Below are positions 1 through 10,687 of a stretch of 64,000 bases of DNA, piece after piece. The translations under genes and the position numbers were made by a program. Under the pieces are notes generated by a model that saw nothing but the letters and a program-made list of their open reading frames with translations, was not told where the DNA came from and did no database searches. Position 1 is the first letter of the stretch, and the number at the start of each line of letters is the position of its first letter. The DNA is from Pegoplata infirma. Its lineage: Eukaryota; Arthropoda; Insecta; Diptera; Anthomyiidae. The stretch is from contig OY992540.1 of NCBI GenBank assembly GCA_963921195.1, positions 16,809,136-16,873,135 on the forward strand, given 5' to 3'.

Positions 1-540
1 ACAAGTTTCCCCTGCGATTCCGAGCCTTTCCTCACACATTCATCAGCTAATTCGTTCCAAGCGATCCCACTATTTCCAGGGACCCAGATTAGCTTGACTG
101 TGTACTAAATGATTCGACGTAGGGATTGTATACAATTCCTTACGATGCCCGATTTTACTGTCTTTGATTCTAAGGCCTTTAGAGCTGCGAGACTATCCAC
201 GAATTGATGGCGCAAGAACGAATGCCCCTTGTCGTAATCATCTGCGCGGCTTTATCAATTGCTTTATCAAAATCAGCCTGGAAAACACTACACTTATCCG
301 GGAGTCTCAATGAGTCCCCTTTTTTGGAGCATTCAGAGTACACTCCAGAAACCGTTCCCATCTCCATCTTTGATTCGTCTGTAAAGATTGAGATCGCATT
401 CTCTGTCATAACAGAGTTTTCCGCCCAGTCTTCCCTAGTCGGTATTTGGACTTCCAAAATTCTGTCAAAGTTCGTCTGTGGTAAGATATAGGCGGTTCTC
501 TGTTTCAGTTCCGTCCCGCTTACCGATGCACAGTAAGCTT
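1..540 (-). pseudogene. LOA/R1-like non-LTR retrotransposon, RNase H domain remnant (cut by window edge)
   Basis: Minus-strand translation gives the RNase H landmarks in order: ENAISIFTDESKMEMG (the TDGS strand that holds the first catalytic Asp), then LRLPDKCSVFQADF (the Glu-containing helix, here SVFQAD instead of SVFQAE), then, after frame breaks, VKLIWVPGNSGIAWNELADE near the left edge (WVPGxSGIxxNExAD, the last Asp region). Such a domain sits at the C-terminal side of the pol ORF of LOA, R1 and I-type LINEs and removes RNA from the RNA:DNA hybrid during retrotransposition. Frameshifts and stops separate the blocks, so this copy is dead. The C-terminal tail lies outside the window. Homologous minus-strand fragments recur at 12240, 22352, 23335 and 23931. 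Confidence 0.8.
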
Positions 541-1440
541 TTAGGCAGTATGCACTTGAAAAATTCCAAACGGTTGAAAACCTACTGCTGGGTCTCTAAG
601 TACCTCCCCTAAAGTCGTATAGCTTCCTGAAAGCTATATCTGTTAACAGTGGCCACACGTCTTTTAATGAAGTAGCTAAGCAGAATAGACACAAGATCTT
701 CCGGAAACAGGTACATTACAGAGATCTTTAAAATTTATCAGACTATTGGCGTTTCTTTTAGAACGCTGGAATTGATCCGTTCTCAAATTTTTGTGAAAGT
801 GGTGTGTTATTCTCAAGTCTTTCGAGCGTGGCTCGTATCACTCGTACTAAAGGTTATTACTTTTAGTGTCTGAAATTATTTTTCTCGATTCGTCTGGAGT
901 GTTTTTAGAGATTGCAATATTCGTAGTGTTTTGTATGGTTTATAATGAAAGGATTCTTGGGTAATTTAGAAAAACTATTATTATCAATACATTTCTCTGT
1001 CGAATTGAAATTTGTATTTATTATTTTGAAGATGACAGCAACATTTTTCATTAATTTCTCAGGTCTTGTGGAGGTTTTGGATAATGTAATCGACACACAG
1101 GATCAGGACTTTTCTGAATCTAAGGTAGATTTAACAAGTGCAATGTCAAATATTGTCCCATACGTCTATTTTAATGGATGGTATAGGTATTGAGAAGTTG
1201 GCCACTCCTGATGTTCTGAAAATGTGAACTTTAAAGTTTTTTAAGTGTCGAATTCAAGTTTCTTGATTTTTGAGGTCGATGTTGGACTTCAACTAATTCC
1301 CTCACTACTTATACTCCCTGTGGAGCATAGAGCCTTAAAGGTTTCTAAAATACTTTCTTAACAGGAATTAATCCCTCCCTGACACGTGGAGCTTACCGTC
1401 GAAGCGAGAGGATTTGACAAACGTCTTTCTTTTTTGTGTT
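541..1440. other. No recognisable gene or element
   Basis: Unassigned AT-rich sequence. A reading frame at 945-1193 (82 codons, plus strand) has no domain I recognise, and its composition matches the surrounding non-coding DNA. Confidence 0.5.
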
Positions 1441-3060
1441 GCACAGAAAAAAATAAAAATGAATTTCAATTACGAAATTCGTTGATTCAATTAAAAAATT
1501 AATTGATTTCGGACGTATCACGAAAATGCGCATATTAATTACTCATTTTGTTTGAAAACAGTTTTAAAACTTAATTAAATTGTTAATTGAATCAATTAAA
1601 GTTTTAATTGAAAATAAAATGGAAAACCAATTAAAATTGTAATTAAATAAATATATAAAAAAAAATTAATATAAAATTAAAAATCAATAATATAGATTTA
1701 TTGATTCACATAAAATTTTTAATTGAAAAAAGACCAAAACTCAATTTAATTTTAAAAGTTGAACTTCAAAAAATGCCTAAAAATAAATAAACATAGAATG
1801 TTTTTGTTTTACATTATTAAGAAATTTATTTTCTTTATTAAATATAAACACTTGGTATCCCAGCAAAACTTTGGTAATGGGTGGTGATTATATAACACAT
1901 TACCAGGTAATGTATATATCTTATTTGTAGCATTATTTTATGATGTCTTACCAAACATTTGTTCCACAACGTATTATTATAAAGTGAAAAATAATACATT
2001 ACTAATAATTAGCTACGTAATGCATGATTATTGGAAAAAATGTATTTCATATTTATTATTTCTAAACATTAAATCATGGATGACTTATATTTGGTTACAT
2101 TATGTATTATTTCAAAGTTTGAAATAATGCATTATTTATAATTGAATACATAATGCATTACAATAACATAAAAAATAAATATTTTATAAAAAAATGCATA
2201 AGTTTAAACTAGAGATGGATTCACGACAGAAATTTGTTAATGACACACACTCACCCAGGAGTATATTTTATCTCGCTTACAATCACGTGAGTAAATTTAA
2301 TACAAAATTACTTTTTCACTACTCGTAACACCTTATATATTACGTTCTGGTATGCTATATTATATACCTTACTCGTTACCTATAAAATATCATATATTTT
2401 ACACCTTACTCGTATTCTTTGTTATAAATTTATGACTTATTTTATACCTTACTGGTATTCTTTGTGATAATGTATATGCATTACTTTTAGTCTCATCGCC
2501 TGTTAAAATCATCAATGCTGCAATGTATAAAATAAGAGATCTTATACCTTATTTTATACCTTATATGGTAAGGTAAGTTTTGCTGGGATAGTTTTGCATA
2601 GAAACATTATAGTAGTATTTTAAAATATCAATAACTATTTAAAATTACATTTTTATTTTTAAATCTTGTTATTGCATGCATTTTTGTCGCCTTAGTAAAG
2701 TTGAATAAAAAATAAAATTGTATTATATTTCAATGTGCAAAACACAACTGTACACATTTTATTATCAAAACAATTTATCCGCAACGACCGCTCGCCTTAA
2801 AGAAAACAATAAAACTAAATTTTTTTGTTGCTTTCATGTATTCATTGGCTGCTACCACCAAAATATACAAAACAATAGTTCAAAAGTTTTTTTTTGTTTT
2901 TGCATTTTATTTTTTCATTTGCTACTAACACTAAAGCATATAAAACCGGTTTCGTTTGTTTATTTTATTTTTATTTTCAGTAAAGTTAAGAATTCAATTA
3001 AAACATTAATTGAATCAATTAAAATGTTTAATTGAAGTTAAATTTAATATCAAATCCATT
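1441..3060. repeat. AT-rich repeat block with an ATTGATT-type dyad, split by a MITE
   Basis: Both flanks of the MITE at 1856-2590 carry the dyad-symmetric TTAATTGAATCAATTAAA (1583-1600 and 3006-3023) among degenerate TTAATTG/CAATTAA words. The left block covers about 1441-1760 and the right block about 2980-3060. This suggests one older AT-rich repetitive unit that the MITE later entered, or the two ends of a larger inverted-repeat element. No coding potential is seen. Confidence 0.45.
1856..2590. mobile_element. MITE with perfect 16-bp TIRs (family A, TATCCCAGC)
   Basis: The left end TATCCCAGCAAAACTT (1856-1871) is matched exactly as reverse complement at 2575-2590. If the outer TA is the target duplication, the element is 731 bp with 14-bp TIRs and a TA TSD, as in Tc1/mariner-type MITEs. 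The interior is non-coding and rich in GGTAATG/CATTACC words. Related ends occur at 57546-57650 and, reversed, near 61657-61715. A patch with AACTAGAGATG and CACGTGA (2206-2295) lies inside it and may be a later insertion. Superfamily is inferred from the TA alone. Confidence 0.7.
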
Positions 3061-3136
3061 TTTAATTAAAAAAAAAATCACGATATTATTTTCTGTGATG
3101 TATTCATGTTTATGATTGATTTATTTGCTGGGTTTC

Positions 3137-3255
3137 TTCGATGCTTCTAAGGACTAAAAAGTGCTTAGTAGAGTCTTACAGTCCTTGACTGACTAAGCAC
3201 TTGCATAGGCCTGGAAGCGAATAAGAGTTACCGTTGACCATTAGGCTACCATCCC
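3137..3255 (-). other. Structured hairpin with an A-box-like motif (possible tRNA-like or SINE relic)
   Basis: The arms AGTGCTTAGT (3160-3169) and ACTAAGCACT (3192-3201) form a stem, with weaker outer pairing. On the minus strand TAGCCTAATGGT (within 3237-3248) resembles a Pol III A box. I see no convincing B box (GGTTCGANTCC) at the right distance and no tRNA cloverleaf, so this is not called a tRNA. Confidence 0.2.
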
Positions 3256-3285
3256 TTTTGCACTTTCAAACCAAAAAAAAAGCTA

Positions 3286-4340
3286 TTTTTTTATAGGGAA
3301 AATGTCTCAGAATATAAGACTTCTTCTTTACGAAAAATGTCTCAGAATCTGTGACTTATTTCGTTCGTATAGAAAAATTTTCAGATTTTTAAAAGAAATT
3401 TAAAAAAAATTTATATTTTTCGTATACAATAGAAGAGTCTAAATCTGAGAATTTTTTAATAGAAGAAATTCTTCCTACATAGAAATATCACATTTGAGAC
3501 ATTTTTCGTGAACAATTTTTTTTTATAGGGAAAATGTCTCAGAATGTAAGACTTCTACTTTCGAAAAATGTCTCAAAATCTGAGACTTTTTTCGTTCAGA
3601 AAAATTTCAGATTCTAAGAATTGTTTCCACAGAAAAAGTCTCAGATTCTTAGACATTTTACTATAGAAAAAGTCTCATATTTTAAAGCATTATTGAGACT
3701 TTTTTCCTAAAGAGAGGTCTCTGATTATTAGATTTGTTTCGTACTGAAAAAATTTGAGATTCTGAAACCTTTTTTCTATTGAAAAAGTCTGAGATTATAA
3801 GACCTTTTTCCTGAAGAAAAAGTTTCAAATTCTGAGATCTTATGGCTAAAGACAAAGGCTCAGATTCTCAGACCTTTTTCCTATAGGAAAAGTCTCAGAG
3901 TGAGCTTTTTCTTATATAGAAAAAATTAGTAGTAATTAATTATTAAAATTCTGGTACTTTTTCTCTAAATCTTTGCCTATTCTAAGACACTTTTCCTATA
4001 GAAAAAGTCGGAGTTTCTGTGACCCTTTCCTTTCAGACTCTGCGAGCTTCTACCAATTTACTAAGTTTCAACTTCTGAGACTATTTTTCAACAATTAAAA
4101 GTCTAAGACTTTGAGACTTTTTTTTTTTTTTTTTTAAAGACTCAGTTTCTGAGACCTTTTTCCTTAAAATAAGTCTCAAATTCAGAAATTCTGAGACTTT
4201 TTTCCATAGAAAAATTCTTTGAGTTTTGAGACCTTTTTCGCATAAAAAAAGCTCTGATTCTTATTAAAATTTTCAGATTTTTTTCTATGAAACATTTTTT
4301 GGACTTTGAGATTTTTTTTCTTCGGAACATTTTTTAGAAA
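3286..4340. repeat. Diverged copy of the 35-bp dyad satellite
   Basis: Degenerate repeats of a unit containing GTCTCAGATTCTGAGAC followed by TTTTTCCTATAGAAAAA-like sequence. Period and words match the homogeneous array at 58305-59945, but here nearly every unit has substitutions or indels, so this array looks much older. It ends about 18 bp before the TATACCC hairpin of the next DINE-like element. No coding potential. Confidence 0.8.
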
Positions 4341-4358
4341 ATTTCCTTCTTTCTTTTT

Positions 4359-5150
4359 ATACCCTCCACTCTAGTGATAGAGGGTACATATAAGTTTGTC
4401 ATTCCGTTTGTAACACCTCGAAATATTGGTCTAAGACCCCATAAAGTATATATATTCATGATCCTCGATCGATTTTAAGACGATCTAGCGATGTCCGTCC
4501 GTCCGTCCGTCTGTCTGTCTGTTGAAAACACGCAATCTTTTGAAAGACTTTACGGAGGCTCCTGAAGTTTGGCATATATGTTGGGCATTTACCTAGTCAG
4601 GTTGGTATTGCAATCCAGCAAAATCGGTCCAGTGGTTCAAAAGTTATGAGCAAAAGACTAAATTTCGGCAAGGGTTTTTCATGAATTTACGAGATAAAAC
4701 ACACGGTAACTTTTAAACGACAATTCTGAGAGCGCTGAAGTGCAGCATATATATTTATCGTTCTTCTGTCCCAGTTCGTTTTAAATCTCAGCAAAATCAG
4801 TCCAGTGGTTCAAAAGTTATAAGCTAAATTCTGAATTTCTGATTGGTTTCATCTAGAATTCACGTGTTGAAAAACCCGAGTTTAAAAAAAACAAGCTTTA
4901 AAAACATTGATAAGCCCAAAAATTACTTTACAGAGCATTTTTGTCACTCAGAAATATTTTTACACTAAAAAAAAAAAAAATTACACTCGAAAAAAATTTT
5001 ACACTCAAAAAAAAATTTAGTAAATTATTTTTTTTACAAAAATGACAAAAAAAGTTTTTTACTCAAAATAAAATATTTCTAATCAAAATTGTTAATTTTT
5101 TTTACATTAAAAAATTTACTATCCTTTAAAAAGGGCATTGTGGAGGTATA
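4359..5150 (+). mobile_element. DINE-1/INE-1-like non-autonomous element, copy A
   Basis: Starts with a terminal hairpin (ACCCTC at 4361 pairing with GAGGGT at 4379), then CCCATAAAGTATATATATTC, a TCCGTCCGTCCGTCTGTCTG tetranucleotide run near 4496-4522, several GGTTCAAAAGTTAT blocks, A/T-rich ACACTCAAAAAA stretches and GGCATTGTGGAGG near the other end. This architecture matches the DINE-1/INE-1 group (Helitron/Helentron-derived, rolling-circle, no TSD). No ORF. It is the fullest uninterrupted copy of the TATACCCTCCAC subfamily here. Other copies are at 7637, 42731, 46105, 53832 and 62586. Confidence 0.75.
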
Positions 5151-6470
5151 AAAATAATAAACTCAATGAGAATTATAAAGAAAGAAATATTATTCGGTAT
5201 GCCCCAATTGACGATGATTTATGGTATAGAATATGTTTTTTGCTGAATCCTACGGACTATAAAACCTCTCAATAAAAAAGGAAACAGATTTATAAAAAAT
5301 GAAAGTATTACTAAAGGAAATAGGAATTTTATCTCTAAATATGTAGTTTAACAAACTTTACTGGCGTACAAAACTTTATATCACACATAAAACTTTATGT
5401 ATGATCATAATGAATTAATACAATATCCAGGAAAATAATAAAGTTATAAAGAAAATTACTACAACTTCCCCAAGTGAATCAAGCCGACAAGAAACATACG
5501 AAACATACTCACTTGTAATACGTATAGATAGTAGAATACAAACTTGTAGGTACAGCATGAAAAATCAATTAAATTGATATCAATTGCCATTAACAATATG
5601 TTTAAAATGATAATTTAATGATAATTTCTGACATTTAGTGACACATAAAAATGATTATACTTAACATATAAAAAAAAATCAACATTTTCTTCTTCTGATG
5701 TTTAAAAGCCAATGGACGAACCTTTTGAGAAAAAAAAACTTTAACTAAAAATAGTTTTGCATAATTAACTAGAGAAAAATGTATGAGTTAAAACTACAAA
5801 AATGAAAAGACTGATATGACTGACAGACGGACAGACAGAAAAACAAGCAATTCAAAAAATTATAATGTTATAAAGGTGCTAATTAAAATTATCTTAATGT
5901 TTTTTTTTTTTTTTCTTAGGAAGATGTGTCTGTCAAAAAACTTCATAAAAACATCTTAAGGCGGGTTTTTAATAGAAGCTGGTATTTTATTTTGAATTTA
6001 AAAGTTTTTATCTAAGAATTGTATAATTTTGTAATTTATCGCTAAAAGTGGTTTTCATCCATAACAATAGTTTAGTAACAATAGAAAATGATGAAGAAGA
6101 GGAAGAACGAGGTGTTGGTAATGGCTTAGAAAATTTGTCTTTAATAAATGATTTAGTTAAGTGTAACAATTTATCATAAATGGTTGCTTGTATTATGCAG
6201 TTAACAATTAGTTAAGTTGTTTCTTTTATGTGGCATGTTTGGAAATTGGTCTTAAATTCAAAGATTTATGACTTCATAGATTGGTAGAGAAATTTAGTAG
6301 TAGTGGTTGAGTGATTTTTGAGTAGAATTTTTTTTTTAAATTCTTTAGATTATACTTTAAGTTGATTAATGTATGAAACAATAGCCTTTTTTTATATGGC
6401 AAAAAATATTTTCTTTCGAATTTTTATTCTCCTAGGCCTTAAACTAATGTGGTGTAAATTTTAGGCCCAT
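5151..6470. other. AT-rich intergenic DNA, no gene seen
   Basis: No coding or repeat structure that I can define. A short GACAGACGGACAGACAG tract near 5822 may be a DINE-like scrap. Confidence 0.5.
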
Positions 6471-6720
6471 CACACTGAAATGAAAACATAAGTTTAATGA
6501 AAAATGAATCACGTTTTCAAACGATGAAGGTTTCATCTGATCAATGAAACTGGTGTCATTAAAGTTCTTTTCAATGAAAACTTACATGGAAATACGGAAA
6601 ATATTCGTAGATTTAGTTTGAAACGTTTTATGAAATTTTTCATGAAATGAATGAAGTTATTCATTGATTAAATGTGGAATAGCAGTTGGTAAGTCAAGGA
6701 AAATGGCAACCTTAAATTGA
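6471..6720. repeat. Degenerate TCAATGAAA/TTTCATTGA-rich stretch
   Basis: Repeated AATGAA and CATTGA words on both strands, including CACTGAAATGAAAAC at 6473 and ATCAATGAAAC at 6539. It may be an eroded short MITE. Ends are not definable. Confidence 0.3.
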
Positions 6721-6848
6721 AATTATTGAAAACGTTCATTAATAAAATTTTTTTGTAAGTCACGTGTTACCGTCACTGAAATTTTATTTAAGTGATTGCA
6801 GTATACATGGTAGAAAACATACACTTTCATTTTTTTTAAATTTTTTTC

Positions 6849-7635
6849 GCTTACAAGGAAGGTCTCCCTTGTGTCACCCTCCGATCTTTATGGAATTGGT
6901 TTTATTTTGTAGAGCAGCAAAAATAAAGGAACACGTATTTTTTTTAGCGGCCCAAATTCATATTTAGGGGGTAAAAAGGAGGGGGGAAGACAAGACCATT
7001 TTTCAGTATTTTTCGTTTATCTCCTATATTATGCAAAGAAATCTAGTCATGTTACATACCAATTGAAAGGTCTTTGGAAAACCTATCTACGTGTGCTAAG
7101 AACGTGTCTAAACGTGCACAACTTTTCGTCATATTGAGTAAAATACCAAAATTTTAGGACATTTTTGTTAATAAGTCGAAAAATATTAGCTTCTTTGGCC
7201 CGTTGTTAGCACCACGAGATAGGTATTTTTAATACCTTTATAGCCGTAATTTCAACAAGTAGGCAACTACGGGTGTAAAATACCTAATAGATATCTTTAC
7301 CTAGCCGGTATAATAACATTGAAAATTATATTTACCTAACAGTTAATTTTACGAAATTTTACTTACACGGTAGATATCTATGCACCGATAGTTATCTGCT
7401 TGTTGAAATTACGGCCATTAATCTGATACCACACATGCCTATATTAATTTTGTTTCAATAGGCGTAAATCGTAAAAAACTGAAAAAGGTCAATTTCCCCC
7501 CATACAAATCGACCACCCCTAAAAATGAGTTTGGGCCGATAAAAAAATACGTGTCGAATTAATTTTCGTTCTTAACAACATATCCAAATTTCATGAAGAT
7601 CGGAGGGTGACACCAGGGAGACTTCCTTTGTTAGC
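6849..7635. mobile_element. Foldback-type TIR element with about 150-bp arms
   Basis: The left arm begins GCTTACAAGGAAGGTCTCCC and contains GTCACCCTCCGATCTT and CGGCCCAAATTCATATTTAG. The right arm is its reverse complement (GATCGGAGGGTGACACCAGG at 7598, then CTTCCTTTGTTAGC ending at 7635, and GAGTTTGGGCCG at 7526). Arms span about 6849-7020 and 7470-7635. The interior has no ORF and carries a smaller nested TIR unit. No convincing TSD. The right end abuts DINE-like copy B. Confidence 0.65.
7241..7417. mobile_element. Nested 177-bp MITE, PIF/Harbinger-like (TTA TSD)
   Basis: TIRs T(A/G)GCCGTAATTTCAACAAG: left at 7241-7259, right as CTTGTTGAAATTACGGCCA at 7399-7417. Flanking TTA lies at 7238-7240 and 7418-7420. 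A 3-bp TWA target duplication is typical of PIF/Harbinger elements. The interior also folds (TAGATATCTAC and GGTAGATATC). It lies inside the larger foldback unit, so it is younger than that unit. Confidence 0.55.
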
Positions 7636-7636
7636 C

Positions 7637-8107
7637 GAATCCATGAATACCCTCCACAGTGCCCTTTTAAAGTGATAGTTAGTTTTCTAACGTGAAAAAA
7701 ATTAACAATTTTGATTAGAAATATTTTATTTTGAGTAAAAAACTTTTTTTTTAGTCATTTTTGAAACAAAAATTACAACATTTTTTTTGAGTGTAAAATT
7801 TTTTTCGAGTGTAAGTTTTTTTGTTCAAAGCTGAATTCACAATGACAGAGTACTTTGTGCCAGAGAGTGAATTTTGTTCCTTTCTCTTTCGCACTTACAC
7901 ATTTTTTGTATGATGTTATCTCTATTTTTAGAGATGGTACTCTTTAGTACACAGTACTCCGTCCGACATTGTTTCGAAACCTTAATTGTAAAACTATTTT
8001 TGAGTGACAAAAATACTTTGTAAAATATTTTTCTGAATCTTCAATGTTTTTAATGCTGGTTTAAAAGGTTTTTCAACATGTAAACTAAAGGTGAAACCAA
8101 TTTGAAA
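7637..8107 (-). mobile_element. DINE-1/INE-1-like element, copy B (partial, interrupted)
   Basis: Reads as the reverse of copy A: GAATACCCTCCACAGTGCCC, TTAACAATTTTGATTAG, ATTTTATTTTGAGT, and GAGTGTAAAATTTTTTTCGA, ending with TTTTTCAACATGTAAACTAA near 8071. The distal half with the GTCCGTCTG runs is missing. About 160 bp of foreign sequence separates the block ending near 7823 from GACAAAAATACTTTG at 8008. Confidence 0.65.
7824..7986. mobile_element. Small inverted-repeat insertion within DINE-like copy B
   Basis: Left CACAATGACAGAGTACT and right AGTACTCCGTCCGACATTGT are imperfect reverse complements, giving a short MITE-like unit of about 160 bp that breaks an otherwise continuous DINE-like sequence. 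Exact ends and TSD are uncertain. Confidence 0.4.
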
Positions 8108-8460
8108 AGGACCACGAAGTCCTATAAATATAAAAAAAAAATCCTTGGGCCCCCACATCGCGGATAAAATAAAAATATCCAAAAAACTAAACTACACTAA
8201 GGGGTTCAGAAAGTTTCTATTGAGAGTCTAAATGACTCCAAAAAAATTTCGTGAAAATCAATAATTTTCTTCTGCTCCCGCATAGCGGTTGAAGCATGAC
8301 GTTTTTTTTTGGAAATTTTTACTTAATCCACGATGTGTGTGCCAAAAGATTTTTTTTAATTTTTTTATGAGACTTTGGGGAGGCAGTTGGAGTACGATTT
8401 TTTATTTACAAAACCCAAAAAAATTACAAATTATTAAATTTAAATAAAAAAAAAACATGG

Positions 8461-8640
8461 ATTTTAGGAAAAACCGTTTCAATACCGGTATGTACCGGTA
8501 CCGAAGGAAAAGGTTTTTAGATACCGGTATCCGATACCAAAACTGAGTTTCGGTATTGGTATTGGTACCGGTATTCAATTTAAAGGGTTTTGAAACGGAT
8601 AACGGTATTGAAAAGGTATCGATTGCCAACATTGCTTTGA
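8461..8640. repeat. Degenerate ATACCGGT repeat
   Basis: About ten occurrences of ACCGGTA, TACCGGT or GGTATTGG-type words, for example ATACCGGTATGTACCGGTAC at 8482. A palindromic hexamer, ACCGGT, lies at the core. A short reading frame on the minus strand is produced only by this low-complexity pattern. Confidence 0.6.
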
Positions 8641-8810
8641 ATTGTGTAAGAGGAGAGAGGATCAAAGTTTCAAATGAATCATAATGGGCGACATCACGGC
8701 CTTATCCTTCATAACCTAACCTTCCCACTAACACATTTTCCAACTGGATCCCAGTCGGCAAAAAAATCATCAATGAAATACAACTGACCCTCCCTTTATT
8801 TAATTCATAT

Positions 8811-8932
8811 AATTTTTTCAAATGCCCTCAAGGACAAGTCAGCAGTTAGTCAGCTTTTTCTAAAGACATTTTTGTTGGTCCCGATGATGATTTGCACAGC
8901 TGACTTATCCTTGCGGACATTTTGAAAAAATT
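8811..8932. repeat. Inverted repeat, 35-bp arms with about 50-bp loop
   Basis: AATTTTTTCAAATGCCCTCA and following AAGGACAAGTCAGCAG (8811-8845) pair with CAGCTGACTTATCCTTGCGG and ACATTTTGAAAAAATT (8897-8932). It could be a very small foldback MITE. No TSD seen. Confidence 0.55.
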
Positions 8933-9840
8933 TTAGGAAGATGTTATCGATTTCATAAAGGAAGTGGTCAGTAGTATGGGGCTGCAATTTGTTAAAGACT
9001 ACTATAATTTTTTGATAATTACTTTCAATTGATGTTATCCAGTCGTTAACCTTGAAACTTGTCTGTATTTATATAATCTTATCATATTAAAAAAATCTTC
9101 TTCTTTTTTAAGTTACATATGACAAAGTTATATTTTCCAAACATGTGCAATATTTTGAAATATTTACAGTTCCAAAAAGAAACCGAATTAAACAAAAATT
9201 AATAAATGTCACCACTTCTTATTCCCACCAAACTTGTATTTTACAACACACACACTTATGAAACCTCTTCTAGTTGACATTAAATAAATTAAAACCAACT
9301 GCTGCTGTTGTTGTGCTATTTGCAACATTGCATTGCAATGCTGCAATAGGGATGCACTATTGCAACAAAAAAAAAATTATGTTTATACTCCTAAGGAGTA
9401 ATCAGTAAATATGATCAGTGAATTATGTTACATGCAATGTGACGCCAACTGTGTGACAAAGTCACTATTTAAAATTACACATACAATGTTAACTAGAAGA
9501 GGATGACGAAGAAAGAACGGAGAATATGAAGAATATCCTTAAGATAACAACATGTTTGTTTTACCATTATTGAGTATGTAACGAATTGTTAAAGTAATCA
9601 TCATAGTTGTAAAAATAGTACTCCGGTAGATTACAAATAATTATTTTTGCAATTGAAAGAGACAAATGTGTAACAGGTGAATACTTGGTATCGTGGAGAT
9701 AAATATTAACAACTGATACAGTTAGGTTAGTTTTACTATAACGGTAAATTATTTTTTGTAGGTTATGTCAACATTTAGGGGTTTGTGAAGTACTTTTTGG
9801 TGATATTAAGAAAAAAAGAGCTAATAGTGATTGTGGATAT
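8933..9840. other. Intergenic, no gene seen
   Basis: AT-rich DNA without recognisable coding or repeat content. Confidence 0.5.
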
Positions 9841-10628
9841 CACAGGCCGACAAAATTTGAAAAAGGTCGAAACCCCGGGACTAGAATATACTTTTCTAAG
9901 GGTTTGAGCTGCACTGAGTCCGAATCTGTACTCAGAATTTCTCCATCATATCAGATTTTCGAGATATCTTAGCTTAAAGTTTGAAAAAACTTCGTTTTTT
10001 GCCATATTCGATACATAACCGCTCGAGTTCATCTTTATTTATAAATCCTGATAAGTAGTCTGAAAGTCCTACTTCGTACCTTTAAAATAAATGTTTAACC
10101 TCTGCTATATCTTGTTTCTTCTCTGAGATATCTTAACACGAAGTTTAAACAATTTTAGGTTTTCGGTATTTTTCCTATGGATGCAAATTTGCTACATTTC
10201 GCATTTATTTTACGACGAACTTATAAAATTCTTAAATTCCCAATTAAAGAAAACAAAAAAAATGCTTTTTGAACTGTTTAGCTATCTTGTCTATTTGCTG
10301 AGATATCGCCCGTTGAAATTTATATGATGTGTTTAATGAATACATACCACTCTCAGCCGCATCCAGAGTCACGAATCGAGAACAAACTTCAGGTTAAGAT
10401 ATCTCAGAGATGACACAAGATATTATAAAGGTTAAACATTCTTTTTAAAGGTAATTTGTAGGACTTTCAGACTACATATCAGGTTTTATAAACAAACGTT
10501 AATTTTCGCAGTTATAACGTCTTGAAGTTGAACGGGTTTTTTCAACTTCAAGCAAATTCTGAGACCAGATTCGGATTCAGCGCAACTTAAACTCTCTCGT
10601 CCATAAGTTAAAAATTTGTTGGCCTGTG
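9841..10628. mobile_element. 788-bp foldback element, CACAGGCC termini
   Basis: The left end CACAGGCCGACAAAATTT and the right end (reverse complement) CACAGGCCAACAAATTTTTA open two arms of roughly 300 bp. Both hold GAATCTG followed by CTCAGAATTT, the CTGAAAGTCCTAC/GTAGGACTTTCAG pair, and GAGATATCTTAAC paired with GTTAAGATATCTC. TAT lies directly outside both ends (9838-9840, 10629-10631) and may be a 3-bp TSD. There is no ORF, so it is non-autonomous. Superfamily not resolved. Confidence 0.65.
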
Positions 10629-10687
10629 TATTTGACATATAATTATGTGGGATACTTCTGGATGTTAACCTCGATCCATGGGGAATA

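Noticed and set aside
945..1193. 82-codon ORF as a small host gene
   Set aside because: No domain, AT-rich composition like its surroundings, and an overlapping antisense frame of similar length.
4496..4523. GTCCGTCTG tract as an independent microsatellite
   Set aside because: The tract occupies the same place in every DINE-like copy, so it is part of that element.
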